A DNA stretch of 9,993 nucleotides from Rickettsiaceae bacterium (GTDB lineage Bacteria > Pseudomonadota > Alphaproteobacteria > Rickettsiales > Rickettsiaceae): assembly GCA_017995275.1 (NCBI GenBank), contig JAGOJE010000024.1, positions 1 to 9,993 on the forward strand, given 5' to 3'. The notes beneath the pieces were generated by a model. The model searched no databases. It was not told where the DNA came from and worked only from the letters and a program-made list of their open reading frames with translations. This document shows positions 1-6,800 of the stretch, piece after piece; positions within the stretch are counted from its first letter, which is position 1, and each line of letters opens with the position of its first letter. A program made the translations under genes and the position numbers.

Positions 1-1263
1 GGCTTGCATATATGGTTACCTGATGCTATGGAAGGGCCTACGCCGGTATCTGCCCTTATACATTCAGCTACTATGGTAACTGCTGGAGTTTTTATGGTGG
101 TAAGATGCTCTTTCTTATTTGAGTTATCTCCTTTAGTCCTTAATTTTATGACAATTATTGGCTCTGTTACCTCTTTATTTGCTGCTAGCAGCGCTCTTGG
201 ACAGACTGATATAAAAAGAGTTATTGCATATTCAACATCTAGTCAACTTGGTTATATGTTTGTAGCTTGTGGGGTTTCTGCATATAATGCGGCTTTATTT
301 CACTTAGTGACTCATGCTATATTTAAATCTATGATTTTTTTATCAGCTGGTAGTGTGATATATGCATGTCATGAACAGGATTTGGAAAAGCTTGGTGGTT
401 TGTGGAAAAAAATGCCAGTAACATATGCATCTTTTTGGATAGGGTCTTTGGCTATAATTGGAATATTTCCATTTGCAGGTTATTATTCAAAAGATATGAT
501 TTTGGATTTTGTTGCCGCAAGGCCAAGAGAGTGGATATATTATATTGCAGTTATAACAGTATTTTTAACAGCATGTTATTCAATGAAATTGATAATGATG
601 ATATTTCATGGTCAGTCCAAAGTTGGAAAAGTAATATTTGCAAAGGTTTGTGATGCTAGAAGCCTTATGACTGCCCCACTTCTTATTTTGGCTGTTTTGT
701 CTATTTCTTCCGGGGTTTTTGGATATTATTATTTAAGAATATATGCTATTGATGGATATTTAGGAAAAGCTATTGCTAATTTTTATGATGAGAGCACTAT
801 TTCATTCTACGCAGATCACACGACGTTATTGGTTGGAAGTTTGGGTGTGGTTTGTGCTATCTTTGTTTTAAGGAATTTTATTGTAACGGGCAATTCTAAT
901 TGGGCTGGTAGGGCTATAGCAAAAGGTTATTATTTTGATGAAATTTATAGACTCACTATTGTAAGGGCTACATTTCTTCTGAGTAAAGGGCTTAAATTTT
1001 GTGATTATAATGTCATAGATAGATTTGGTCCAAAAGCTTTCGTAGATGGTATTTTCTTTCTAGGAAAAGTGCTGAAATTCTTTGATTATAATGTTATAGA
1101 CAGGTTAGGTCCTAGAGCATTTACTGCAATAACAAACAGTATGACAAAAATTATTTCTAGAATGCAAAGTGGATATCTTTTTGACTATGCTCTATTTATG
1201 ATGTTAGGATTGATTATTGCAGTAAGCATGGTTTTGTTTATTTATATAGAAAAAATATTATAG
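1..1263 (+). CDS. nuoL: NADH-quinone oxidoreductase subunit L, 5' end missing
   Basis: This is the C-terminal 420 residues of NuoL, the most distal antiporter-like subunit of the complex I membrane arm, which takes part in proton pumping at the inner membrane. The frame is open at base 1, so roughly the first third of a protein that is usually 610-650 residues lies outside the window. Visible family signatures, in window-local residue numbers, are WLPDAMEGPTPVSALIH (5-21; H21 matches E. coli H254), FHLVTHAIFK (100-109; H101, H105 and K109 match H334, H338 and K342), HEQDLEKLGGL (123-133) and GYYSKD (160-165; K164 matches the TM12 lysine K399). The C-terminus has the usual YFDEIY segment and the final QSGYLFDYA membrane helix. 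Between them sits a 27-residue tandem duplication absent from the NuoL sequences I recall, listed separately. nuoM follows after 8 bp. The identification is secure. Confidence 0.97.
   Translation, partial: GLHIWLPDAMEGPTPVSALIHSATMVTAGVFMVVRCSFLFELSPLVLNFMTIIGSVTSLFAASSALGQTDIKRVIAYSTSSQLGYMFVACGVSAYNAALFHLVTHAIFKSMIFLSAGSVIYACHEQDLEKLGGLWKKMPVTYASFWIGSLAIIGIFPFAGYYSKDMILDFVAARPREWIYYIAVITVFLTACYSMKLIMMIFHGQSKVGKVIFAKVCDARSLMTAPLLILAVLSISSGVFGYYYLRIYAIDGYLGKAIANFYDESTISFYADHTTLLVGSLGVVCAIFVLRNFIVTGNSNWAGRAIAKGYYFDEIYRLTIVRATFLLSKGLKFCDYNVIDRFGPKAFVDGIFFLGKVLKFFDYNVIDRLGPRAFTAITNSMTKIISRMQSGYLFDYALFMMLGLIIAVSMVLFIYIEKIL
973..1134 (+). repeat. 81-bp in-frame tandem duplication inside nuoL
   Basis: Two adjacent 81-bp units (973-1053 and 1054-1134) encode two 27-residue copies sharing 17 of 27 residues. 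The core of each copy is DYNVIDR, one variable residue, GP, one basic residue, then AF. Many of the base differences are silent third-position changes, so the duplication is not recent and the protein sequence appears to have been kept under selection. Compared with the alphaproteobacterial NuoL C-terminus as I remember it, the spacing before the first VIDRFGP and after the second VIDRLGP is normal, so exactly one extra unit has been inserted. Confidence 0.9.
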
Positions 1264-1271
1264 ATTTTATT

Positions 1272-2753
1272 ATGGAATTTCCTATAGTTTCGATGAATAT
1301 AGTTCTGCCACTGATAAGTGCTTTATTTATAATGCTATTTGTTAGTCAGTCTACATCTCCTCACCAGACGCTTTTTGCAAAATATGTAGCTGTTATGAGC
1401 TCTGTTTTTTCTGTGATAGCTGCTGTTGCATTATTTTTAAATTTTGATGCTTCTTTAGATCATATGCAATTGGTTGAAAGGAGCGTTTGGCACTCATCTA
1501 TTGGACTTGAATATCATGTCGGTGTAGATGGTATTTCTTTATTACTTGTATGCTTAACATCACTTCTTATATTCATAGCTATAGTGATTAGTTTGTTTTC
1601 TATAAAAGTTCAAGTTAAGGAATATCTAGCCTGTTTTTTACTTTTACAAAGCTTTTTAATAGGCTTTTTTTGCTCTATGAATCTGCTTTTGTTTTATTTT
1701 TTCTTTGAAGCAATGTTGATACCTATGTTTTTAATAATAGGTATCTGGGGTGGCGAGAATAGAATATATGCTGCTTTTAAATTCTTTATTTATACATTTT
1801 TTGGTTCTGTGATTTTGCTTGCTTCTTTAGTGGTTATTTACAACTTCACCTCTACATTTGATATTCAGGCTTTAGCTGTAAGATTGGGTGAAGTGAATGC
1901 TGATGTCACAAAATTTTTGTTTATAGGTACGTTTATAGCTTTTGCAATAAAGGTTCCTGTTTGGCCATTACATACTTGGCTTCCTGATGCTCATGTGGAA
2001 GCTCCTACTGGTGGATCGATAATATTGGCTGGTGTTTTGTTAAAAGTTGGTTGTTATGCTATAGTTAGAATATCGCTTCCACTTTTCCCAGAAGCCAGTA
2101 AGTTCTTTGCTCCTATGATTATATATTTAGGAGTTATTGCGATAATATATTGTTCACTTGTAGCCCTTGCACAAAAAGATATGAAAAGCATGATTGCTTA
2201 CTCTTCTGTTGCTCATATGGGATTTGTGATTATAGGAATTTTTAGTTTTAGAAAAATGGGTATAGAAGGCGCAATTTTTCAAATGATAAGTCATGGAGTT
2301 ATTTCCGCTGGGCTTTTCTTGTCTGTTGGTATTTTGTATGAGAGGCATCACACAAAAGAAATATCAGAATATGGAGGTGTGGCTCAGAAGATGCCTCTTT
2401 TTGCTAGTTTCTTAATGGTGTATATTTTAGGTTCAATAGCGCTTCCTGGTACGAGTGGTTTTATAGGGGAATTTTTTAGTCTAGCTGGGCTATTTGGTAG
2501 TTCTCAAATATCCTGTTTATTTGCTGCTAGTGGAATATTTTTATGTGCTATATATATGTTGTCACTTTATAAATCGCTCATGTTTGGGGAAATAAAAAAC
2601 AAAGGAGTGCGATCATTTATAGACCTTACTGGATCTGAAATATTAGTATCTTTGCCGCTTGTTTTCCTTGTTATATATTTTGGTCTTTTTCCGAATTTTA
2701 TATTAAAATTGTTGAATTTTCCTGTCAGCGATATAATGCTGAAGTTGTTTTAG
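1272..2753 (+). CDS. nuoM: NADH-quinone oxidoreductase subunit M
   Basis: NuoM is the second antiporter-like proton-pumping subunit of complex I, an integral inner-membrane protein. At 493 residues it is normal for the family (about 490-510). Key charged residues are all present: E146 in the FFFEAMLIPM segment (E. coli E144), K227 in IKVPVWPLHTWLPDAH (K234), K258 in LAGVLLKVG (K265) and E400 in GFIGEF (E407). Other hallmarks are ENRIYAAFKFFIYT (162-175) and HVEAPTGGSIILAG (241-254). The ATG at 1272 gives the usual N-terminus, a short lead into a first helix beginning near residue 9. An internal ATG at 1293 is possible but would shorten the lead. There is no convincing Shine-Dalgarno sequence; the gene lies 8 bp after nuoL and 11 bp before nuoN, so coupled translation is likely. 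Nothing looks degraded. Confidence 0.98.
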   Translation: MEFPIVSMNIVLPLISALFIMLFVSQSTSPHQTLFAKYVAVMSSVFSVIAAVALFLNFDASLDHMQLVERSVWHSSIGLEYHVGVDGISLLLVCLTSLLIFIAIVISLFSIKVQVKEYLACFLLLQSFLIGFFCSMNLLLFYFFFEAMLIPMFLIIGIWGGENRIYAAFKFFIYTFFGSVILLASLVVIYNFTSTFDIQALAVRLGEVNADVTKFLFIGTFIAFAIKVPVWPLHTWLPDAHVEAPTGGSIILAGVLLKVGCYAIVRISLPLFPEASKFFAPMIIYLGVIAIIYCSLVALAQKDMKSMIAYSSVAHMGFVIIGIFSFRKMGIEGAIFQMISHGVISAGLFLSVGILYERHHTKEISEYGGVAQKMPLFASFLMVYILGSIALPGTSGFIGEFFSLAGLFGSSQISCLFAASGIFLCAIYMLSLYKSLMFGEIKNKGVRSFIDLTGSEILVSLPLVFLVIYFGLFPNFILKLLNFPVSDIMLKLF

Positions 2754-2764
2754 TGGGTGTTTAA

Positions 2765-4183
2765 ATGAAGCATAATTTATTTGTGTTACTTCCAGAAATT
2801 TTACTCATTCTTGGAGCATTCATATTGCAAATTATGGCAGTCACCAGGATAAAAGACAATGTGCCATCAAGATTTGGACCTCTACTTATAATTGGCTCTA
2901 TATCAATGATGATTAAAATCTATATGGGGTCTAGCTTTGTAGCTTTTTCTGGGAGCTATGTGCAGAACGATTATACATTAGTTTCGAAGATTTTTATATT
3001 TACAATGGCCGCTCTTGTTATGCTGAATTATGTTGGCTATAACTCCTCCATAAATAAGAATTTGAGCACGGAATATATAGTCTTAATCTTGCTTTCTTGT
3101 GTTGGTTCTTCTATTGCTGTTTCTGCTAGAGATTTTCTTGTTTTATTTGTGGGGTTAGAGCTGCAGTCTATATGTTCATATATTATGTCTGCTTTTAATA
3201 GGGATAATAAATTATCTTCCGAAGCTGGTTTGAAGTATTTCATTCTTGGGGCTCTTTCTTCCTGCATAATGTTATTTGGTATTTCTTTTATTTATGGCTT
3301 TACTGGATCGATATCATATTCAGTTTTTAAAATAGCTATTCTAACTGGTGGGCTGAATATTGGGTTAACTATTGGGGTTGTTTTTCTAATCGCGGGTCTT
3401 TTATTTAAGATATCTATAGTGCCTTTCCATATGTGGACTCCTGATGTTTACGAAGGTTCGCCATTAATGTCTGTGAGCTTTTTTTCTTCTGCTCAAAAAT
3501 TTGGGGTATTATCTACTATAGTATTATTATTTTCGGAATGTTTGGCTCCAGCTAGTGACGCTATGATGGATGCTATCACAATCCTTGCTATATTATCTAT
3601 AATAGTAGGTTCAGTAGGGGCTATAAAGCAAAAGTCTATAAAAAGGATGATGGCATATAGTACTATATTAAATATGGGATATGTGATCATTCCATTTTCT
3701 GCAATTAGTGCTCCTGGTATGGAAGTGGCAATGAAATATATGGTGATTTATGGTATGTCTAATATTGCATTATTTTCTGTTTTGAGCTCTAGTTTAGGTG
3801 GGGCGGCGGATTACTGTCAAATTAGAGATTTATCTGGCCTGGCTCATACTAAAAAAGTTGCAGCTGTTGCAATAACGGTTGTTATGTTTTCAATGATAGG
3901 TATGCCACCTTTTGCAGGTTTTTGGGGAAAATATTACATATTATATTATGCTTTGCAGAGTCAGCTATATATACTTGCCTCTTTTGTAGTAATAGGAAGT
4001 ATAATATCTGCATATTATTACTTAAATGTTGTAAGAACTATGTATTTTTCCGAGGTTCCAGAGTCAGAGGCTCAAAACAAGCCTAACCCACCTCTTTTGA
4101 TAGCAATGATAATATCTGTAGGCTTTGTATTATTCTATATAACTTTGCCATCTGTAGTTACTCATATTCCTCTTATAAAATGA
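2765..4183 (+). CDS. nuoN: NADH-quinone oxidoreductase subunit N
   Basis: NuoN is the third antiporter-like subunit of complex I, lying nearest the quinone-module side of the membrane arm. Its 472 residues match the usual 470-485. The conserved charged residues are visible: E132 in VGLELQS (E. coli E133), K215 in GLLFKISIVPFHMWTPDVYEG (K217), K245 in SSAQKFG (K247) and K389 in GFWGKYY (K395). The KRMMAYSTILNMGYV segment (293-307) is the typical antiporter-fold motif. The start at ATG 2765 gives MKHNLFVLLPEILLILGA, the usual N-terminal helix; only a weak G-rich stretch precedes it. The stop codon overlaps the birA start by 4 bp (ATGA), and nuoM ends 11 bp upstream. Confidence 0.98.
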   Translation: MKHNLFVLLPEILLILGAFILQIMAVTRIKDNVPSRFGPLLIIGSISMMIKIYMGSSFVAFSGSYVQNDYTLVSKIFIFTMAALVMLNYVGYNSSINKNLSTEYIVLILLSCVGSSIAVSARDFLVLFVGLELQSICSYIMSAFNRDNKLSSEAGLKYFILGALSSCIMLFGISFIYGFTGSISYSVFKIAILTGGLNIGLTIGVVFLIAGLLFKISIVPFHMWTPDVYEGSPLMSVSFFSSAQKFGVLSTIVLLFSECLAPASDAMMDAITILAILSIIVGSVGAIKQKSIKRMMAYSTILNMGYVIIPFSAISAPGMEVAMKYMVIYGMSNIALFSVLSSSLGGAADYCQIRDLSGLAHTKKVAAVAITVVMFSMIGMPPFAGFWGKYYILYYALQSQLYILASFVVIGSIISAYYYLNVVRTMYFSEVPESEAQNKPNPPLLIAMIISVGFVLFYITLPSVVTHIPLIK

Positions 4184-4962
4184 TAGATGCGTGTAAATTT
4201 AAGATAATTGATCTTGATGAAATAGATAGTACTAATAATCAGGCTAAGAGACTTTTGTCAGATGGAGAAATTGCTCCATTTGTTATAATAGCAAAAAACC
4301 AGACTGCTGGTCGGGGTAGATATTCCAGAGAGTGGAAATCTGCAGATGGGAATTTATATATGTCTATAGTAATGCAGAGTACAGATTTCGTAGAGAAGCA
4401 GCATGAATTATCTTTCGTTTCAGCTATTGCTCTTCATAATGTGCTTCAGGTAATTACTTCTGATTTATATATCAAATGGCCTAATGATATAATTACTTCT
4501 AGCCTACCCAAAGCAGCTCAAGGATTGAATTACGAAGAATATGCCAAAGTTGCGGGTATATTGCTCGAATCAGTAAAATATTTTGGACAAAATTATTTGA
4601 TAATTGGTATTGGTGTAAATGTAAATTCTTCTCCTTTTGTAGAGGGAAGGGAGGTGGCTTGTTTATCTGGCATAAATCCATCAGCTAAACTTTCTACTAA
4701 AGATCTTTTTGATTCTATAGTTATGGAATTTTCTTTTTATTATAATTTGTGGTTTAGAACTGGTTTTTCGCAGATAAGGAAGCTTTGGCTTGATAGAGCT
4801 TTTGGAATTGGAGCCACTATTACTGTAAGTGATAGGACAAAGTCTTTTTCTGGAGTTTTTTTAGATATAGACCATAGTGGTGCAATAGTTATAGAAGATT
4901 CTTGTGGAAAAATTATTAGACTATCTACTGGAGAGATCTTTTTTGGAGGAGGTGATGAATAA
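4180..4962 (+). CDS. birA: Biotin--[acetyl-CoA-carboxylase] ligase, regulator-domain-free type
   Basis: This cytosolic enzyme activates biotin as biotinyl-AMP and attaches it to the carrier lysine of biotin-dependent carboxylases. Its 260 residues hold only the catalytic and C-terminal domains; the DNA-binding helix-turn-helix of E. coli BirA (321 residues) is absent, so it is a ligase and probably not a repressor. Motifs in order: DEIDSTN (13-19), QTAGRGRYSREW (41-52, the biotinyl-AMP binding loop), GNLYMSI (57-63), KWPND (99-103), KVAGILLE (123-130, with the catalytic-site lysine), GIGVNVNS (143-150) and an SH3-like C-terminal domain from about residue 205 ending in TGEIFFGGG. The stretch between KWPND and KVAGIL is about a dozen residues longer than usual. 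The start ATG overlaps the nuoN stop by 4 bp and has no Shine-Dalgarno, which implies coupling. A birA gene directly after nuoN is common in Alphaproteobacteria. Confidence 0.95.
   Translation: MIDACKFKIIDLDEIDSTNNQAKRLLSDGEIAPFVIIAKNQTAGRGRYSREWKSADGNLYMSIVMQSTDFVEKQHELSFVSAIALHNVLQVITSDLYIKWPNDIITSSLPKAAQGLNYEEYAKVAGILLESVKYFGQNYLIIGIGVNVNSSPFVEGREVACLSGINPSAKLSTKDLFDSIVMEFSFYYNLWFRTGFSQIRKLWLDRAFGIGATITVSDRTKSFSGVFLDIDHSGAIVIEDSCGKIIRLSTGEIFFGGGDE
4945..4953 (+). promoter_or_regulatory. Strong Shine-Dalgarno for trmJ inside the end of birA
   Basis: A GGAGGAGGT run ends just before the ATG at 4955. It is the strongest ribosome-binding site in the window and lies within the last codons of birA, where it also encodes Gly-Gly-Gly-Asp. 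It decides the trmJ start: the longer frame opening at the GTG at 4904 has no such signal and adds 17 residues not expected in the family. Confidence 0.8.
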
Positions 4963-5656
4963 AAATATTTCGATAATTTTAGCTGCTCCACAAATGGGTG
5001 AAAATATAGGTGCTGCAGCAAGGGCAATGAAAAATTTTGGTCTGCATGATTTAAGGATAGTTTCTCCGCGTGATGGTTGGCCTAATGAGAAAGCCCGTGC
5101 TAATGCTGCTCTTGCGGTGGATGTAGTTGATGATGCAAGGGTTTTTGAAAGCATTAAAGATGCAGTATCGGATTTGAATTATTTATATGCTACGACATCT
5201 GCTACCAGAGCTATGAATAAGGATTATGTTGTTACTAAGAATCTTTTATCGGCATTTCCGGATCATATGAATGTTGGGATAATTTTTGGTCGAGAAAGCA
5301 CAGGTCTTACGAATGAAGAAATATCTATAGCAAACAAGATAATAACTATAGATACAGATCCTGGATGTGCATCTTTAAACTTGGCTCAGGCTGTTCTTAT
5401 AGTCTGCTATGAGTTATTTGGCAGAAATGAGCGCGCAGATATAGCCAATACTCAAGATCTTTGTACGATCAGTGATATGACATATTTTTTGGACCATTTA
5501 TTTAATGAGCTTTCTAATACGGGTTTTTTTAAGACTGAGGAAAGGCGTGAGATAATGATGCGAAATATCACAAATATATTTACTCGTATACCTAAATTGT
5601 CGCATAATGAAGTACAGACATTGCGTGGTGTTATATCGCATCTGACTAAGGGGTAG
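4955..5656 (+). CDS. trmJ: tRNA (cytidine/uridine-32-2'-O)-methyltransferase, TrmJ type (SpoU/SPOUT family)
   Basis: TrmJ transfers a methyl group from S-adenosylmethionine to the 2'-O of residue 32 in the tRNA anticodon loop. The protein is 233 residues from ATG 4955. All three SpoU signatures are present: motif 1 NIGAAARAMKNFG (17-29, with the catalytic Asn and Arg), motif 2 IIFGRESTGLTNEEI (109-123) and motif 3 SLNLAQAVLIVCYEL (140-154), which together form the trefoil-knot cofactor site. The C-terminal extension of roughly 75 residues after the knot is typical of TrmJ rather than the shorter TrmL, which supports the specific name. The gene overlaps birA by 8 bp and is followed after 16 bp by the membrane-protein gene. 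Another SpoU-family specificity cannot be wholly excluded from sequence alone. Confidence 0.88.
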   Translation: MNKNISIILAAPQMGENIGAAARAMKNFGLHDLRIVSPRDGWPNEKARANAALAVDVVDDARVFESIKDAVSDLNYLYATTSATRAMNKDYVVTKNLLSAFPDHMNVGIIFGRESTGLTNEEISIANKIITIDTDPGCASLNLAQAVLIVCYELFGRNERADIANTQDLCTISDMTYFLDHLFNELSNTGFFKTEERREIMMRNITNIFTRIPKLSHNEVQTLRGVISHLTKG

Positions 5657-5663
5657 ATTTTGT

Positions 5664-5668
5664 GAGGT
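5664..5668 (+). promoter_or_regulatory. Shine-Dalgarno for the 372-residue membrane protein
   Basis: GAGGT stands 4 bases before the ATG at 5673, in the 16-bp gap after trmJ. It supports that start and indicates that the gene is translated. Confidence 0.6.
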
Positions 5669-5672
5669 AAAA

Positions 5673-6791
5673 ATGGAACGAAAGAATTGGCATTATTTTG
5701 CTTTGGCATCCCTTTCTGTTTCATATTTCTGTCAAGTTATTCTTCTTATAGCGGGGCATATATTTTCAGGGGCTTTAAAAGAGGTCTTGTTTTGTATAGC
5801 AGAGGATCTATCTTTTGTAATATTTCCTCTTGTTTGTGTAGTGGTTTTCTTTACTCGTAATCTATGTAATAATTCTTCAATTTTGCTTATTAGTTCTTGG
5901 TTAGGGCTTTTGGGGGTGATTATATCTCCTGCGTTTTCCGATAATAATGTTACATCTTTAATGGGTGTTGCTATCACTGAGAATCTTCCATTCATTTCTG
6001 GTTTTGTGCTTATATTTTGCTCTCTATTTTTCGCTACAATTTTTACTGATTATTTCGCAATCATAGTATTCCAGCTCATTATAATTTTGTTATTTATATT
6101 ATCGCATAGATCTGTAAATGCTCTTTTATATCAGATGGACATTGGTTCATATTATTATTTTTTATTTAGAAGCATCTCTTGTGCATTTAAATTTTTTGCT
6201 ACTGAGATAATGATGGTTGCATGGATTTTTATGACGAAGAAAATCCTGAAGAGAGAGCTATATTATCAAAATTTTTGTAACTGGATTTTGTGGTTAAATT
6301 TAGCATTTATTTTGCCTATTTTTTATATTCACTTTACTACTTTGATAGATAGCGCAGAGGCCTTTGAGTTCTTTACTGACTATACAAAATATACAGTGCA
6401 AATTTCTCCTTTCATGCTCTTTATAATATTACTTAGTGAATATAGAATTTTTAGATTTTCGCTACCTATATTATACTTTTTTTCTTCGGCTTTATTATGT
6501 GCTATTGAACTTTTTTCACTATCTTCGATTTCTCCATTTTCTTCTGTTATTGTTGCTTTAGTCGGGTTAATGTTTGGTAGTAAGAATAGTTTTGAATCAT
6601 ATCTATTTATAATTGGAGAATTAATATCAACCATATGTTATGTTTTTTGGGGCGGGGATATATTGCTAGATATAGTAAATTCGACATCCATAGATTGGAC
6701 AATAGTTACTTTCTTTACATGTGGTAAGATTCTCTCGACAATAGGTATTTCAACATTTATGATAAGAGCGTTTTCATTAGGAAAGTTATAA
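5673..6791 (+). CDS. Unrecognised polytopic membrane protein, possibly haem-copper-oxidase subunit-I-like without metal ligands
   Basis: I do not recognise this 372-residue protein with confidence. Hydrophobicity read by eye suggests about 12 membrane segments, near residues 8-29, 37-61, 69-87, 105-122, 127-143, 162-188, 203-224, 243-256, 262-282, 287-302, 309-326 and 343-366, with no cleavable signal peptide and no soluble domain. It is very rich in Phe, Ile, Leu and Ser. Twelve helices and local similarities (LFCIAEDLS at 39-47, the FRSISCAFKF to MMVAW stretch at 165-184, and ILWLNLAFILPIFYIHFTTL at 205-224) recall haem-copper oxidase subunit I and its alphaproteobacterial paralogues. However, only four histidines exist (7, 29, 145, 220), none as HH or HxH, so haem or copper binding like an oxidase is not credible. 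The name is therefore a hypothesis. The frame is intact, has a good Shine-Dalgarno and sits in the operon 9 bp before proS, so it is a real gene. An unrelated transporter or assembly factor is the alternative. Confidence 0.85.
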   Translation: MERKNWHYFALASLSVSYFCQVILLIAGHIFSGALKEVLFCIAEDLSFVIFPLVCVVVFFTRNLCNNSSILLISSWLGLLGVIISPAFSDNNVTSLMGVAITENLPFISGFVLIFCSLFFATIFTDYFAIIVFQLIIILLFILSHRSVNALLYQMDIGSYYYFLFRSISCAFKFFATEIMMVAWIFMTKKILKRELYYQNFCNWILWLNLAFILPIFYIHFTTLIDSAEAFEFFTDYTKYTVQISPFMLFIILLSEYRIFRFSLPILYFFSSALLCAIELFSLSSISPFSSVIVALVGLMFGSKNSFESYLFIIGELISTICYVFWGGDILLDIVNSTSIDWTIVTFFTCGKILSTIGISTFMIRAFSLGKL

Positions 6792-6797
6792 GAGGAA
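6791..6797 (+). promoter_or_regulatory. Shine-Dalgarno for proS
   Basis: AGAGGAA begins at the last base of the upstream stop codon and ends 3 bases before the proS ATG at 6801. It fixes the start at MRLSQYF, the usual N-terminus of this enzyme. Confidence 0.65.
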
Positions 6798-6800
6798 GTA

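Noticed and set aside
402..653. Plus-strand 83-residue open frame inside nuoL
   Set aside because: It lies wholly within the well-conserved nuoL frame and its translation shows no recognisable domain; it is an out-of-frame shadow.
4904..4954. Longer trmJ form starting at GTG 4904
   Set aside because: It would add 17 residues that overlap birA and match nothing in the family. The strong GGAGGAGG site points to ATG 4955.
4740..5154. Two overlapping minus-strand open frames across the birA-trmJ junction
   Set aside because: They are antisense to two conserved genes and show no motif or ribosome site. The Pro-rich and Ser-rich content reflects the reverse complement of the G-rich junction.
5654..5675. 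Possible promoter or terminator in the trmJ to membrane-gene gap
   Set aside because: The gap is only 16 bp, with no inverted repeat or -10/-35 pair that stands out from the AT-rich background.
5452..5995. Minus-strand frames opposite trmJ and the membrane-protein gene
   Set aside because: Their translations have no coherent domain, and all well-supported genes in the window are on the + strand. The plus-strand frame here is longer, has a Shine-Dalgarno and shows a regular membrane-helix pattern.
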